Shown here: positions 19,626 to 29,032 of the stretch, in pieces
Numbering within the stretch: position 1 is the first letter of the stretch
Layout: each line of letters opens with the position of its first letter
Assembly: GCF_000686845.1 (NCBI RefSeq)
Contig: NZ_JMLS01000004.1
Span: forward strand, 335,783-399,782
Length of the DNA: 64,000 nucleotides
Reading direction: 5' to 3'
DNA from: Paenibacillus sp. UNC451MF
GTDB lineage: Bacteria; Bacillota; Bacilli; Paenibacillales; NBRC-103111
Program-made: the position numbers and the translations under genes
Notes under the pieces: generated by a model
What the model saw: the letters and a program-made list of their open reading frames with translations, nothing else
What the model was told of the DNA's origin: nothing
Database searches by the model: none

Positions 19626-20939
19626 TTACTTATAATCAGCTATAATTTCGTTAATGCCTTTAACCGAATCTTTCAACAAAGGTACAGGATCTTCGTTATT
19701 TAACACCATTTTACCTACGATTTCTTTATACTTTTCGCTGAATTCAGGGTAAGCAGGGTGTTGAATCCGTGGAGCTACGTTGTCGAAGTTTTCGAATACA
19801 GCTTTGTATTGCGGCCATTTTTCGAAATATTTCTTACCTTCATCTGTATTAACTACTGATTTATGAGTTGGCAAGTATCCTGTGAAGTCAGCCCATTTAA
19901 CGTTGTTTTCAGCAGAAACCATAAACTTCAAGAATTTCCAGCCAGCTTCTTTTTGTTTCGCGTTTGCACCATTCATAAGCACAATTCCTGCGCCGCCGAT
20001 ATGAGATTTTCTCTCTTTATCACCAGGAATAAAGGAGACACCCACTTCAAACTTGGCATTTTGCACATAAGTTTTAATGATTGCAGAGGAGTGCTGAACC
20101 ATACCTACTTTACCTTCAAGGAACATTTGTCTCATAACGTCGGATGCGCCTTTACCGTAACCCATTTGCATTGAACCGTCTTTAATCCATTTTTGGAAGT
20201 TTTGAGCCCAACGAAGGCTATCCGGTTGGTCGAAGCCCGATTTGTTGTCTTTAGTCAAAATGGTCCCGCCGCCGTTGGAGATCCAAGGATCGTAATACCA
20301 TGTATCCCAACCGGGAACTGAGAACGCATACCGTGTCGTTTTACCGTTTTCCTTGACTGTCAGTTTCTTGTTGAACTCCTCGATTTCGCTCCAGGTTTGA
20401 GGAGGCTTAACACCCAATTGATCGAACATCGTTTTGTTGTATACCATAACGCTTGTACTTACGATTAGCGGGAACCCATACTGCTTATCTTTAAAGGCAT
20501 AGGCTTGCAGCATACCCTTGGAAAAGTCGTTCAAGTCAACGCTGTCACGCTTGATATAAGGACCCAAGTCAGCAAATACGCCACCATCTGCAAAGTTAGG
20601 CAATGCTGATACTTCGACATTCGTTACGGCAGGAACATCGTTCGCAGCAACCGCTGCTTGCAATTTTTTATGAAGATCCGTATAGCCGCCTTGGAACACT
20701 GGCTCGACGGTAATGTTCGGATATTTTTTATTAAACTCGCTGATCATGTAATTCACACCGGCCATTTGTTCATCGGAGTGAGAATGCCAATATTGTATCG
20801 TAATCGGGGAATTATCCTCCGCTGCTGCCTTTGCATCTTCGATTTTATCGCTCGCACCTGTATTGGAATTGGAGCACCCGATGACAGAACCGAACAGCGC
20901 TGCCATGACCGTCAAAGATAACCATTTCTTATGTTTCAT
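19626..20939 (-). CDS. ugpB: ABC transporter substrate-binding lipoprotein (UgpB-like)
   Basis: A 437-residue family 1 solute-binding protein. Lipobox SVIGC, Cys22. The mature start (ITIQYWHSHSDEQMAGVNYMISEFNKKYP) and the later QGGYTDLHKKLQAAVAANDVPAV resemble UgpB proteins of Firmicutes. First gene of an operon with two permeases, a lipoprotein and GDPD. Glycerophosphodiester or glycerol 3-phosphate is the likely substrate, from context; an oligosaccharide cannot be excluded. A long leader of about 250 nt separates it from the promoter. Confidence 0.88.
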   Translation of the reverse strand: MKHKKWLSLTVMAALFGSVIGCSNSNTGASDKIEDAKAAAEDNSPITIQYWHSHSDEQMAGVNYMISEFNKKYPNITVEPVFQGGYTDLHKKLQAAVAANDVPAVTNVEVSALPNFADGGVFADLGPYIKRDSVDLNDFSKGMLQAYAFKDKQYGFPLIVSTSVMVYNKTMFDQLGVKPPQTWSEIEEFNKKLTVKENGKTTRYAFSVPGWDTWYYDPWISNGGGTILTKDNKSGFDQPDSLRWAQNFQKWIKDGSMQMGYGKGASDVMRQMFLEGKVGMVQHSSAIIKTYVQNAKFEVGVSFIPGDKERKSHIGGAGIVLMNGANAKQKEAGWKFLKFMVSAENNVKWADFTGYLPTHKSVVNTDEGKKYFEKWPQYKAVFENFDNVAPRIQHPAYPEFSEKYKEIVGKMVLNNEDPVPLLKDSVKGINEIIADYK

Positions 20940-21083
20940 TCTTAATACCCCTCTCAGTTTTCATTACTTTTTATTTATGAAAAGGCTTACAACAGGTCTC
21001 AGTACCAACTAGCGATGCGGGTCTCTCCTCCAAAAAATAGGAAAATGCAGACAAAAAAAGACCATCAAGAATATCAAGAGACA

Positions 21084-21110
21084 CTTGCTGTACGTATACA
21101 TACAGGCAAG
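21084..21110 (-). repeat. Imperfect inverted repeat in the ugp leader
   Basis: Arms CTTGC-TGTA and TACA-G-GCAAG flank CGTATACA; the core TGTACGTATACATACA is symmetric at 14 of 16 positions. It lies about 85 bp downstream of the -10 box and 145 bp before ugpB, so it could be an operator acting as a roadblock or an RNA hairpin. Confidence 0.45.
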
Positions 21111-21195
21111 ATTATTGTCCCTTGGATTATCTCATGATCTCCGCACCCAAGTGAGTATGATGTATGATACTGTGTAACAACCTCTTACAAAAAAA

Positions 21196-21224
21196 AGTAT
21201 GCCATACGCTATAAAGCTTGTCAA
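21196..21224 (-). promoter_or_regulatory. SigA-type promoter of the ugp-like operon
   Basis: On the minus strand TTGACA (21219-21224), a 17-bp spacer and CATACT (21196-21201). The -35 is consensus and the -10 has one mismatch, giving a leader of roughly 250 nt. Confidence 0.7.
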
Positions 21225-21302
21225 TCCTTTGAAATGTTAATAAATTATTAATGATACCACTAATCCAGATGACTTACAAGAATATTCTCCCTTAACATCC
21301 AA

Positions 21303-22064
21303 TTACATCATTTGAGTTCTTGTAGCTTCTAAATTTCCCGCTATTTTCCAAGGCGAAGCCTCGAGGGAAATAATCTCACCCTCACTTAGTGCCGAGATGG
21401 TCTGGATGGCTAACATCAGCTTTTCTGAGCTTGTAGTTTTCACACTGAATTTGAGCTCCATGATAGGGATGGAGCCATCTTCAGTTTGCTGAGGCTCCTC
21501 GGATTTCATTTTGACCGTAACGATCTGAATGCCTTGTTCACCGAATACCGTAGAAATTTTCCCCATAACACCCGGTCGATCAAATACTTTGATGATCACC
21601 TCCTGGTTTCTACGATGGCGCATTAAATGTCTCTCCCATTTGTTCAAAGCGAATAGACTTAGAAATACCATAACAGTAGCCAGTGCAGCACAATAATAAA
21701 ATCCTGCACCTACACAGAGTCCTATTGCAGCCACGACCCAGATTGACGCTGCAGTGGTCAGACCGGATATGGTTGATCCGGTACGCAATATTGCCCCTGC
21801 TCCCAAGAAACCGATACCGCTTATAACTTGAGCCGCCAACCGGGCAGGGTCCATCCTAACATTCGGCTCAACAGCAAATTCTCCGAATCCATAGATGGAC
21901 AGCAGCATGATAGCTGCAGCTCCGATACAGACGAGGATATGGGTGCGAAGCCCCGCAGCATGATTGCTCCACTCCCTCTCGAATCCGATCAAGCCTCCCA
22001 TTCCAGCAGCAGCAAGAATGCGCAAAGTAAGGTCGAAATGTGAGATATACCAAATACTGTTCAT
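21303..22064 (-). CDS. MgtC/SapB family membrane protein with ACT-like tail
   Basis: A 253-residue protein. The N-terminal half has about five hydrophobic segments with the MgtC signature GGLIGFEREWSNHAAGLRTH and ISGIGFLGAGAI. The C-terminal 100 residues (EVIIKVFDRPGVMGKISTVF...) look like an ACT-type sensor domain. MgtC proteins act on membrane energetics and Mg2+ stress; the exact role is unsettled. It starts 16 bp after glpD with GGAGAAGGAG upstream, so it is probably co-transcribed with glpP-glpD. Confidence 0.88.
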   Translation of the reverse strand: MNSIWYISHFDLTLRILAAAGMGGLIGFEREWSNHAAGLRTHILVCIGAAAIMLLSIYGFGEFAVEPNVRMDPARLAAQVISGIGFLGAGAILRTGSTISGLTTAASIWVVAAIGLCVGAGFYYCAALATVMVFLSLFALNKWERHLMRHRRNQEVIIKVFDRPGVMGKISTVFGEQGIQIVTVKMKSEEPQQTEDGSIPIMELKFSVKTTSSEKLMLAIQTISALSEGEIISLEASPWKIAGNLEATRTQMM

Positions 22065-22080
22065 GTTTCGACTCCTTCTC

Positions 22081-23775
22081 CTACGACGAAGCTTTCTGCA
22101 TTAGCTTGTCGCTTGTCGGCAGCTCGTGAATGGTATGAAACATTTGATTCAGGAGCTCCAACTGCATATCCTGCTGTCGAGAGTCCAGACCCAGTAAATC
22201 ACTGATCATCTTCTCGACCATATTCCGGTATTTCTCCGCCTTGGAGAGCTGAAAGTAAGACCATCCCGACCGTAAGCGCAGAAAGTCGGATGCGGTTACG
22301 GTCATCTCCTGCTCCACGGAATAAGACAATTGGGCATAGAGCCATTGCAGATTAGCCGGAACGTTATACTTTTTGGCGTCTGGCAAATACTTGAGTATCT
22401 TCATCGCATTCGAGCCATAAGTATCGATCCACTCCTGCATAGTCGACCCGCTTACCCCTTGCGTCACTCCCGCCCTTAGCATTTCCTGCTTCCACTCAGC
22501 AAAACTCAAACCATCCTTCTTTTCTCCGCCTGTGATCGTAATTTGATCCGTCGAACAAACAGGGTAGACCTTGCCATTCTCCTTGCTCAAATGATCGGCA
22601 ACCAGATCGACAACCTTCTCTGCCATCTTGCGGAACCCAGTTAGCTTCCCTCCGGCTATCGTGATCAGCTTGCTGTCCGAGACAAAGATTTCGTCTTTTC
22701 TCGAAAGCTCTGACGGCCCCTTGCCTTCCTCATAAATAAGAGGTCTAAGCCCTGCCCAATGTGATTTAATGTCTTGTTGGGTAAGCTTGATAGCCGGAAA
22801 CATCGCGTTGACAGCACGTATGAGATAATCCCGGTCTTCTTGCGTCGTTCTAGGCTGGTCGATAGAATCGGAGTAAGCCGTATCGGTCGTACCAACATAT
22901 GTGATGTCTCCACGAGGAATGACAAATACCATCCTACCATCGGGTGTATCGAAATAGGCGGACTGATGCACCGGTAACCGGTGATAATCGACAACCAAAT
23001 GCACCCCTTTGGTCAAGAACAATCGCTTACCCTTCAGCGAGCCATCCATGTCGCGCACTTGATCGGCCCACGGACCTGCCGCATTCACGATGTGCTTCGC
23101 CCGGATACTGACCCGTTTACCGCTTATTCTGTCATGTACCTCGACGCCCGCCACACGGCCGTTTTCATAGATGAACTTCTTAGCTTCTGTATAATTGACA
23201 GCTAACGCACCGCGGTTTGAAGCCGTTTTCATTATATCCAGCGTCAAGCGCGCATCATCCGTGCGGTATTCGTAATACAATCCTCCGCCCTTCAAGCCTT
23301 CTTTTTTTAGCAGAGGCTCCTTCTCCATAACTTCTTTCTTGTTCAGCATTTTCCTTCGTTCTTTTCGGGCAACTCCAGCCAGCCAGTCATAAATATACAA
23401 ACCAATGGAGGACGCCAAATACCCATAAGTGCCTCCTTTATATACAGGCAGCAGCATGGGAGCTGGAATAACGAGATGCGGAGCATTTTTGTATAAAATA
23501 GCCCGTTCCCTGCCGACCTCCTGCACCAGCTTAAAGTCACCTTGTTTGAGATATCTTAATCCGCCATGAATCAGCTTCGTTGATCGGCTGCTTGTACCCG
23601 AACCGAAGTCGTTCTTCTCAAGCACACCCACCTTAATTCCGCGTGTGATAGCATCCAATGCAATTCCCGCACCGGTAATGCCACCTCCGACGACGAGCAA
23701 ATCCAACTCAGCTTCTGCCATCGACTGTAATACAGCCGTTCTGTTTGTTGCCGAAAAGGATTCATGATTGTTCAA
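22081..23775 (-). CDS. glpD: Aerobic glycerol-3-phosphate dehydrogenase
   Basis: FAD enzyme that oxidises glycerol 3-phosphate to dihydroxyacetone phosphate and feeds electrons to quinone. The 564 residues show the FAD-binding DLLVVGGGITGAGIALDA, the FGSGTSSRSTKLIHGGLRYL segment and the C-terminal DAO domain. The frame extends to a GTG at 23784, but that overlaps the GGAGG; TTG at 23775, 8 nt downstream of GGAGG, is the better start. Preceded by an antiterminator gene and a leader hairpin, as in Bacillus glpD control. Confidence 0.96.
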   Translation of the reverse strand: MNNHESFSATNRTAVLQSMAEAELDLLVVGGGITGAGIALDAITRGIKVGVLEKNDFGSGTSSRSTKLIHGGLRYLKQGDFKLVQEVGRERAILYKNAPHLVIPAPMLLPVYKGGTYGYLASSIGLYIYDWLAGVARKERRKMLNKKEVMEKEPLLKKEGLKGGGLYYEYRTDDARLTLDIMKTASNRGALAVNYTEAKKFIYENGRVAGVEVHDRISGKRVSIRAKHIVNAAGPWADQVRDMDGSLKGKRLFLTKGVHLVVDYHRLPVHQSAYFDTPDGRMVFVIPRGDITYVGTTDTAYSDSIDQPRTTQEDRDYLIRAVNAMFPAIKLTQQDIKSHWAGLRPLIYEEGKGPSELSRKDEIFVSDSKLITIAGGKLTGFRKMAEKVVDLVADHLSKENGKVYPVCSTDQITITGGEKKDGLSFAEWKQEMLRAGVTQGVSGSTMQEWIDTYGSNAMKILKYLPDAKKYNVPANLQWLYAQLSYSVEQEMTVTASDFLRLRSGWSYFQLSKAEKYRNMVEKMISDLLGLDSRQQDMQLELLNQMFHTIHELPTSDKLMQKASS

Positions 23776-23812
23776 TAATTTCACCTCCAGTGATACTTAC
23801 AATCTTATGGGT

Positions 23813-23866
23813 AAAAAGAAAAACCCCATGAAAAAGAACAACCGGAATCATCACGGTCGCACTTTT
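23813..23866 (-). terminator. Leader terminator hairpin of glpD, probable GlpP target
   Basis: Thirteen-bp arms (23832-23844 and 23854-23866, one mismatch and two G-T pairs), loop of 9 nt, followed on the minus strand by a T-rich tract at 23813-23824. In Bacillus subtilis GlpP with glycerol 3-phosphate lets transcription pass such a leader terminator before glpD. Here glpP is the gene immediately upstream. Confidence 0.7.
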
Positions 23867-23941
23867 CCAAAGAGGTTTCTCCTTTGTCTCATCCCACTTT
23901 GAATTGGCTGCAATTGATTATTTAATTAACCATTCAATCAG

Positions 23942-24496
23942 CTACCATAAATTTGAGGTACCGGCTGACACCGCTAACGCTCCGGCTCTTAACGCCTCAT
24001 CAATCTCCTCTTGGTTGCCAACCAGGCCACCGGCAATGATTGGCAGCGGTGTCATGTTCGTCATCTCTCGGATAATACGGGGCATTATGCCCGGCATAAC
24101 CTCTATCGCATCCGGTTGACTTTGCTCTACGGCTTTAATGCCTCTAGCCACTGCGCTACGGTCTATCAGGAAAATACGCTGTATGGCCATTAATTTCAAA
24201 TCCTTGGCTACCCGAATCAAGTTGCTTTTAGTAGAAATGATGCCAGTCGGTTTAATGTTTAGCGCCATATAGGTAACCCCGCTCTTATCGGGGGATATGC
24301 CGTCAATAAATTCCATATGAGGAAACACGTGCTTACCCGACGCTTTCACTCTGTCCACCAGATCTTTGATGTTGAAGATGGAGCCAGTCAGCAAAAAAAT
24401 AATGTTCGCTTGACTTTTCAGAGCGAGTTCTAAGTCTTCTTCTCGCTGTACGGCCGCAATAGTTTGATGTTCGACCAAATCGACGATCGGATACAT
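23942..24496 (-). CDS. glpP: Glycerol uptake operon antiterminator
   Basis: A 184-residue GlpP-family TIM-barrel-like RNA-binding protein that senses glycerol 3-phosphate. Matching segments are NIKPTGIISTKSNLI, AIQRIFLIDRSA, PDAIEVMPGIMP and PIIAGGLVGNQEEIDEALRAGA. The ATG at 24496 has GGGGGAG close upstream, better than the upstream codons. It lies 45 bp after the HAD phosphatase gene and 166 bp before glpD. Confidence 0.94.
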   Translation of the reverse strand: MYPIVDLVEHQTIAAVQREEDLELALKSQANIIFLLTGSIFNIKDLVDRVKASGKHVFPHMEFIDGISPDKSGVTYMALNIKPTGIISTKSNLIRVAKDLKLMAIQRIFLIDRSAVARGIKAVEQSQPDAIEVMPGIMPRIIREMTNMTPLPIIAGGLVGNQEEIDEALRAGALAVSAGTSNLW

Positions 24497-24541
24497 TCGT
24501 CTCCCCCTTTCTACAGGTGAAACCATTATATCATGATTCGT

Positions 24542-25312
24542 CTAGAGGCGGACGATTTCTTTGATGCTTGGTATCACATGCTTAGGCTTATACTGTGATG
24601 CTGCAGCCATTTCGGCTGTTGCCACCCCGGTTAATACTAGTACCGATTCCATACCGGCATCGTTACCCATTTTAATATCCGTTTCCAGACGGTCTCCAAT
24701 CATGTAGCAGTCCTCATATTGTAAGCCCAAATGCTCTACTGCCGCCTCCGCCGCAATGAGAGACGGTTTGCCTACAACCAGGTCGATCGACTTACCTGTC
24801 GCCGCTTCCAATGCTGCAATAAAGGTTCCGGTATCGGGAATTTGTCCGCTATCGAGGGGACAGGTAGCATCCGGATTGGAAGCAATAATCTTGGAACCGC
24901 TTACTGCTGCTTGGTATACAATGTTCAGCTTATCGTAGGTGAATTGACGATCCCAGGACAACACCACATAATCAGGCTTGACGCTATCCTCTGTGATTGG
25001 AATTCCATGCTCCCTCAGCTCATCATGAATCGGCTGTTCGCCAATCACGTACACCTTGTCTTCAGGCTGAAGCTTTCCTTTCAAATAACGGGCGACTATC
25101 AAAGATGAATTCAAAACATCCTCAACCTCTGTCGGTATTCCCATCTTTGTCAGCTTATCGGAATACGATTGTCTTGTCGCAATCGGTTTATTAGATAAGA
25201 AGACCACCTTATCTCCCCGTTCCCTTAAAGCTTGAATCGTTTCAGCAGCACCCTCGATCATCTTGTCACCCAAATAAACGGTACCATCCAGATCAAAAAT
25301 ATACCCCTTCAT
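24542..25312 (-). CDS. HAD-IIA family phosphatase (NagD/AraL/p-nitrophenylphosphatase type)
   Basis: A 256-residue haloacid-dehalogenase phosphatase: motif I DLDGTVYLGD (Asp7, Asp9), motif II FLSNKP, C2-type cap, motif III Lys in VGKPS and motif IV GDRLETDI. Dephosphorylates small sugar or polyol phosphates. Its place directly before glpP and glpD suggests glycerol 3-phosphate or a related phosphate as substrate, but this family is promiscuous. Confidence 0.92.
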   Translation of the reverse strand: MKGYIFDLDGTVYLGDKMIEGAAETIQALRERGDKVVFLSNKPIATRQSYSDKLTKMGIPTEVEDVLNSSLIVARYLKGKLQPEDKVYVIGEQPIHDELREHGIPITEDSVKPDYVVLSWDRQFTYDKLNIVYQAAVSGSKIIASNPDATCPLDSGQIPDTGTFIAALEAATGKSIDLVVGKPSLIAAEAAVEHLGLQYEDCYMIGDRLETDIKMGNDAGMESVLVLTGVATAEMAAASQYKPKHVIPSIKEIVRL

Positions 25313-25396
25313 CTCATCTTCCTCGCTTTTAAAAAGATAAAAAGCTTTCTCCGGTATCCGCGCGGAAAGTACGATTCGAATCGTTCATACAATAAC

Positions 25397-25461
25397 AAAA
25401 AACCCCTATCAACAGTAAACACACCCCTCCTCTTAGAAGGGCATGATTACGGATAAGGGTT
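25397..25461 (-). terminator. Two-tier terminator of the ald-alr-hydrolase operon
   Basis: Outer arms AACCCCTATC (25401-25410) / GATAAGGGTT (25452-25461) enclose an inner hairpin (CCCTCCT/AGAAGGG region, 25424-25441). On the minus strand it is followed by TTTTTTGTTATT. Confidence 0.75.
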
Positions 25462-25555
25462 TCTCCATCTACTCGAACCTACCGTATATCAATGCATTGA
25501 ATTGAATTATAAGACCGCTTTATTCATTTGTCAATGATTATTTATTTGAGCAAAT

Positions 25556-26569
25556 TCAAAGGCATTCCTTAAGAAGTGCTTCTGTTCGATCCAAAATTCG
25601 TTCTTCTTTGGAGTAGTCTTGATTAGAGAGCATAATAACGACCTGTTTCTGCTCTGGATACTGCCTGAATTTGCACCAATAACCGGGCAGCCAGCCACCA
25701 TGGCCTCTGCTTGTGCCGTATAGGGACCATCCGTATCCGTAATGCCTTGTTGTATCCACAAAAGCATGAGGCATGAACATCGGTCGGAGCAGCTCCTCGG
25801 AAAGCAATTGACCTGGATACAATGCTTGATCCCATTTCAGCAAATCTTCCGCCGTAGAATACATATGGCCTGAGCCGCTGAAGTTACCAAGCTCAAAGAA
25901 TCGGGCTTTAACTTGTGTCCCCTGCTCATTGAGCGAATAACCGTCTGCCCGTCCGTGCACGATACTTCCTGAACATCCAAAACCTGTTGAATGCATTCCA
26001 AGAGGCACTAATAGCTGTTGAGCGATGAAGTCGGAGTAACTTATACCTGTAACGGACTCGATGAGTACTCCTAACAAATTGTAGCCTGTGTTGCAGTATG
26101 ACCACTTTGTACCCGGTTCAAATTCCTGGGGAGCATGCTGAATCAGCTTCAATATATCAAGGCCTTCGTATAATGACTTCTCCTGCCCGCCTACAAATTG
26201 AGGCAGCTTCTCAAAGTCACGAATGCCCGAAGTATGTGTTAACAAGTGATGAACCGTAATACGGGAGTCAAGCCCCTGCCCTGCACATTCGGGGAGATAT
26301 TCAAGTGCTTGCTCATGAACATGAATAAGTCCCTGTTCAGCCAACATAAGTACAGCTACTGCGGTGATAGGCTTCGTAATCGAAGCAATTTGAAATTTGG
26401 TATCCATGCGATTCGGTACTTCATGCTCACAGTTAGCTAATCCATACGCTTTCGCAAAACGAATATGCCCCTCTTGGGCTACAAGGATCGTACCACTGAA
26501 TTGCTGCGCTTCGGCATAAGCATCAAATTGCTCAACAAGCTTGCTCTCCAATAACTGATCGGTCAACGG
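25556..26569 (-). CDS. Serine hydrolase, beta-lactamase/D,D-peptidase fold
   Basis: A class C beta-lactamase-related enzyme of about 337 residues. The SxxK motif is SITK (about residues 63-66), the YxN motif is YCN in KWSYCNTGYN, and the third motif region is HGGWLPGYW. There is no signal peptide, so it acts in the cytoplasm. GGGAG lies 8 nt before a TTG at 26569; an ATG at 26581 overlaps the alr stop. It follows alr by 2 bp and is part of ald-alr-hydrolase, which suggests a D-alanyl substrate (D-aminopeptidase or esterase activity). Confidence 0.85.
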   Translation of the reverse strand, partial: PLTDQLLESKLVEQFDAYAEAQQFSGTILVAQEGHIRFAKAYGLANCEHEVPNRMDTKFQIASITKPITAVAVLMLAEQGLIHVHEQALEYLPECAGQGLDSRITVHHLLTHTSGIRDFEKLPQFVGGQEKSLYEGLDILKLIQHAPQEFEPGTKWSYCNTGYNLLGVLIESVTGISYSDFIAQQLLVPLGMHSTGFGCSGSIVHGRADGYSLNEQGTQVKARFFELGNFSGSGHMYSTAEDLLKWDQALYPGQLLSEELLRPMFMPHAFVDTTRHYGYGWSLYGTSRGHGGWLPGYWCKFRQYPEQKQVVIMLSNQDYSKEERILDRTEALLKECL

Positions 26570-26571
26570 GT

Positions 26572-27762
26572 TCACTCCCATTCTCTACAGGATATACTAT
26601 CTAAAGTAGGGTTAGAATAGCTGACAATACGCCCTTGGCGAAGATATAGCCTTGGGACTCTCTTACCAACCATGCATACGATCTCATAATTAATGGATTG
26701 AAGTAAATCAGCCACTTCATCTATAGAGATATATGCCTCTCCCGTCCCTCCGTATAATATCACTTCATCACCTACCCGGACATCCTCGATATCTGTTACA
26801 TCGAGCATAGTCTGATCCATACAAATCCTGCCTGCGACGGCAGCCCTCCGTCCATTTACGACAGCTGAGCCCACATTGGATAAAGCTCTAGAAAAACCGT
26901 CGGCATAGCCGATAGGAATGGTTGCTATAACGCTCTCCCGCTCCGAGCTGAAAGTCCCCCCGTATCCAATCGGCTGTTGAGCAGCCATTTTTTTGACTGA
27001 GGCGACAGACGTTATTAATTGAAAAGCCTGCTTAAGGCCTAAAGCAGCATTATTCATACCGGGAGATGGCAACAAGCCGTACAGACTGATGCCAATTCGA
27101 ACCATATCCATATGCATATGTGGAAAGCGCTGAGCAGCAGCACTATTGCAGCAATGCTTTATAGGGATATGAAATCCTTCTCGTTCCAATTGGCTAAGTA
27201 TCGTTGTAAAAGCTTCAAACTGAGTTTGCGTATAGGAAATATCGTCATGATCCGCTTGTGCAAAATGAGTAAATATACCTTCTATGAGGACGAATGGACT
27301 TTGGCTCGCTTTAAGCATCAGTGCCGCCGCTTCGCTCACATCCTTCAAACCGAGGCGTGACATGCCCGTATCCATTTTTATATGGATTATTGTGATCTTA
27401 TTCAAGCGATTAGAGCAATCTATAATATGATTCAGCACCTCTTCTGTAAAGACAGTTAAAGCGATTCGTTGAAGAATCGCCATTTCGACTGCGCGCGGTG
27501 GAGTATACCCCAGCACAAGAATCGGACTATCGATTCCCGCTCTACGAAGCTGGATCGCTTCATCAACGATAGCGACACCCAAATAATCTGCGCCTGCTTC
27601 AATAGCGGCTTTGGCAGTTTCCACTGCACCGTGACCGTATCCGTCCGCTTTGACAACTGCCATTAGCCTGCACGATGAGCCAATGCTTTGTTTAAACCAA
27701 GATGCGTTGGATGCTATTGCATCCAGCGATACTTCAACCCGCGTATCCCGATAGCTATACAT
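26572..27762 (-). CDS. alr: Alanine racemase
   Basis: PLP enzyme interconverting L- and D-alanine. About 396 residues. PLP-Lys is in MAVVKADGYGHG (Lys38); the second catalytic Tyr region is IGYGGTFSSERESV, and the C-terminal domain has GRICMDQTMLDV. The start ATG (27762) has GAGGG and AGGGG nearby; an upstream in-frame start at 27798 is possible. It follows ald closely. As the gene is paired with ald, it may serve alanine catabolism and not the wall; whether a second alr exists elsewhere is unknown. Confidence 0.94.
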   Translation of the reverse strand: MYSYRDTRVEVSLDAIASNASWFKQSIGSSCRLMAVVKADGYGHGAVETAKAAIEAGADYLGVAIVDEAIQLRRAGIDSPILVLGYTPPRAVEMAILQRIALTVFTEEVLNHIIDCSNRLNKITIIHIKMDTGMSRLGLKDVSEAAALMLKASQSPFVLIEGIFTHFAQADHDDISYTQTQFEAFTTILSQLEREGFHIPIKHCCNSAAAQRFPHMHMDMVRIGISLYGLLPSPGMNNAALGLKQAFQLITSVASVKKMAAQQPIGYGGTFSSERESVIATIPIGYADGFSRALSNVGSAVVNGRRAAVAGRICMDQTMLDVTDIEDVRVGDEVILYGGTGEAYISIDEVADLLQSINYEIVCMVGKRVPRLYLRQGRIVSYSNPTLDSISCREWE

Positions 27763-27804
27763 AACCCCTCGTTCTCCCTCATCTTCCGGTAAGTCCACTA
27801 AGGA

Positions 27805-28917
27805 CTATATAGCATTGGCTACGGGAACATAGTCATATCGAAGATCTTTGGCTACGGTCCGATGCGTAACGCATCCTCCCAAAATATTAACCCCGCTGCC
27901 AAGAGCCGCATTATCGAGAATCGCCTGTTTCACCCCGTTATTAGCCATTTGCACCACATAAGGCAGAGTAACGTTTGTCAATGCGAACGTAGAGGTTCTC
28001 GGAACGGCTCCTGGCATGTTCGCTACCGCATAGTGCTGTACTCCATGCTTGATGTATACAGGATCGTCATGTGTCGTTGTCCGATCGGCCGTTTCCACGA
28101 TGCCGCCTTGATCGATAGCGATGTCGACAATGACTGAGCCTTGTCCCATCGTCCTCACCATCTGTTCTGTGATAAGCTTCGGCGCTTTAGCTCCAGGGAT
28201 CAGAACCGCTCCGATGACTAAATCAGACTGTTCAACTGCTTCGGCAATATTAGCTGGATTGGACATTAAAGTCTGAATACGCGGACCAAATAAATCGTCC
28301 AAGTAACGAAGTCGTTCCGAATTCAAGTCGATGACCGTAACATCCGCCCCTAACCCGACAGCGATTTGTGCGGCATGAACTCCTGCGACTCCCCCACCTA
28401 CTATCGTGACTTTGCCTTTCTTAACTCCTGGCACGCCACTTAATAACAGGCCTTTGCCACCATGAGGCTTTTCTAGAAATTGCGCTCCGATTTGTGCAGA
28501 CATCCGGCCTGCGATTTCACTCATTGGTACTAACAAAGGGAGTGTCCTGCCTATCTGCACCGTTTCGTAAGCAACTGCAGTAACTCCTTTGCTCACTAGC
28601 TCCATAGCTAGTCCCGGTTCCGCTGCAAGATGCAAGTAAGTAAATAAGACAAGACCGGGCCGGAAATAACGGTATTCCTCTGGGAGAGGCTCCTTTACCT
28701 TGAGAATCATATCGGCTGCCGCCCATACATCCTCGGCTCGTTCAAGGAGTCTAGCACCGGAAGCTTCATACTGCTCATTTAAGATACCGCTTCCAATTCC
28801 AGCATCCTTCTCTATCCAAACCTCGTGGCCGCTTCGCACCAGCTCCGCAGTTCCTGCAGGTGTAATGGCGACGCGGTTCTCATTATTTTTAATTTCTTTT
28901 GGTATGCCGATTCTCAT
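27805..28917 (-). CDS. ald: Alanine dehydrogenase
   Basis: NAD-dependent oxidative deamination of L-alanine to pyruvate and ammonium. A 370-residue protein beginning [17 protein letters not shown], with catalytic Lys75 and His96 in the expected places and a Rossmann motif [29 protein letters not shown] precedes the ATG. Its promoter shows TATAAT (28951-28956, minus strand) with no good -35, as expected for an activator-dependent gene; the upstream PucR-type regulator is the natural candidate. Confidence 0.96.
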   Translation of the reverse strand: MRIGIPKEIKNNENRVAITPAGTAELVRSGHEVWIEKDAGIGSGILNEQYEASGARLLERAEDVWAAADMILKVKEPLPEEYRYFRPGLVLFTYLHLAAEPGLAMELVSKGVTAVAYETVQIGRTLPLLVPMSEIAGRMSAQIGAQFLEKPHGGKGLLLSGVPGVKKGKVTIVGGGVAGVHAAQIAVGLGADVTVIDLNSERLRYLDDLFGPRIQTLMSNPANIAEAVEQSDLVIGAVLIPGAKAPKLITEQMVRTMGQGSVIVDIAIDQGGIVETADRTTTHDDPVYIKHGVQHYAVANMPGAVPRTSTFALTNVTLPYVVQMANNGVKQAILDNAALGSGVNILGGCVTHRTVAKDLRYDYVPVANAI

Positions 28918-28950
28918 GTTAAGTCCTCCCCAAATATGTTTCTATTGAGG

Positions 28951-28956
28951 ATTATA
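28951..28956 (-). promoter_or_regulatory. -10 hexamer of ald, no recognisable -35
   Basis: TATAAT on the minus strand, 34 bp before the ald start. The region 17 bp upstream reads AAGTCA or similar, far from TTGACA, consistent with activation by the adjacent regulator. Confidence 0.5.
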
Positions 28957-29032
28957 GTACGGTTAACAAGCTTTGACTTTGTATAAAAATGAGAAAATTT
29001 GCTTTAGCTTTTGTATTCATCCAACAAATGGA

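Larger units (their letters stand above)
20940..21302. other. Intergenic region before the ugp-like operon
   Basis: No gene. On the minus strand it holds a good promoter (21196-21224), an imperfect 27-bp inverted repeat (21084-21110) and an AT-rich stretch past the MgtC-like gene. No clear terminator for that gene was seen. Confidence 0.6.
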
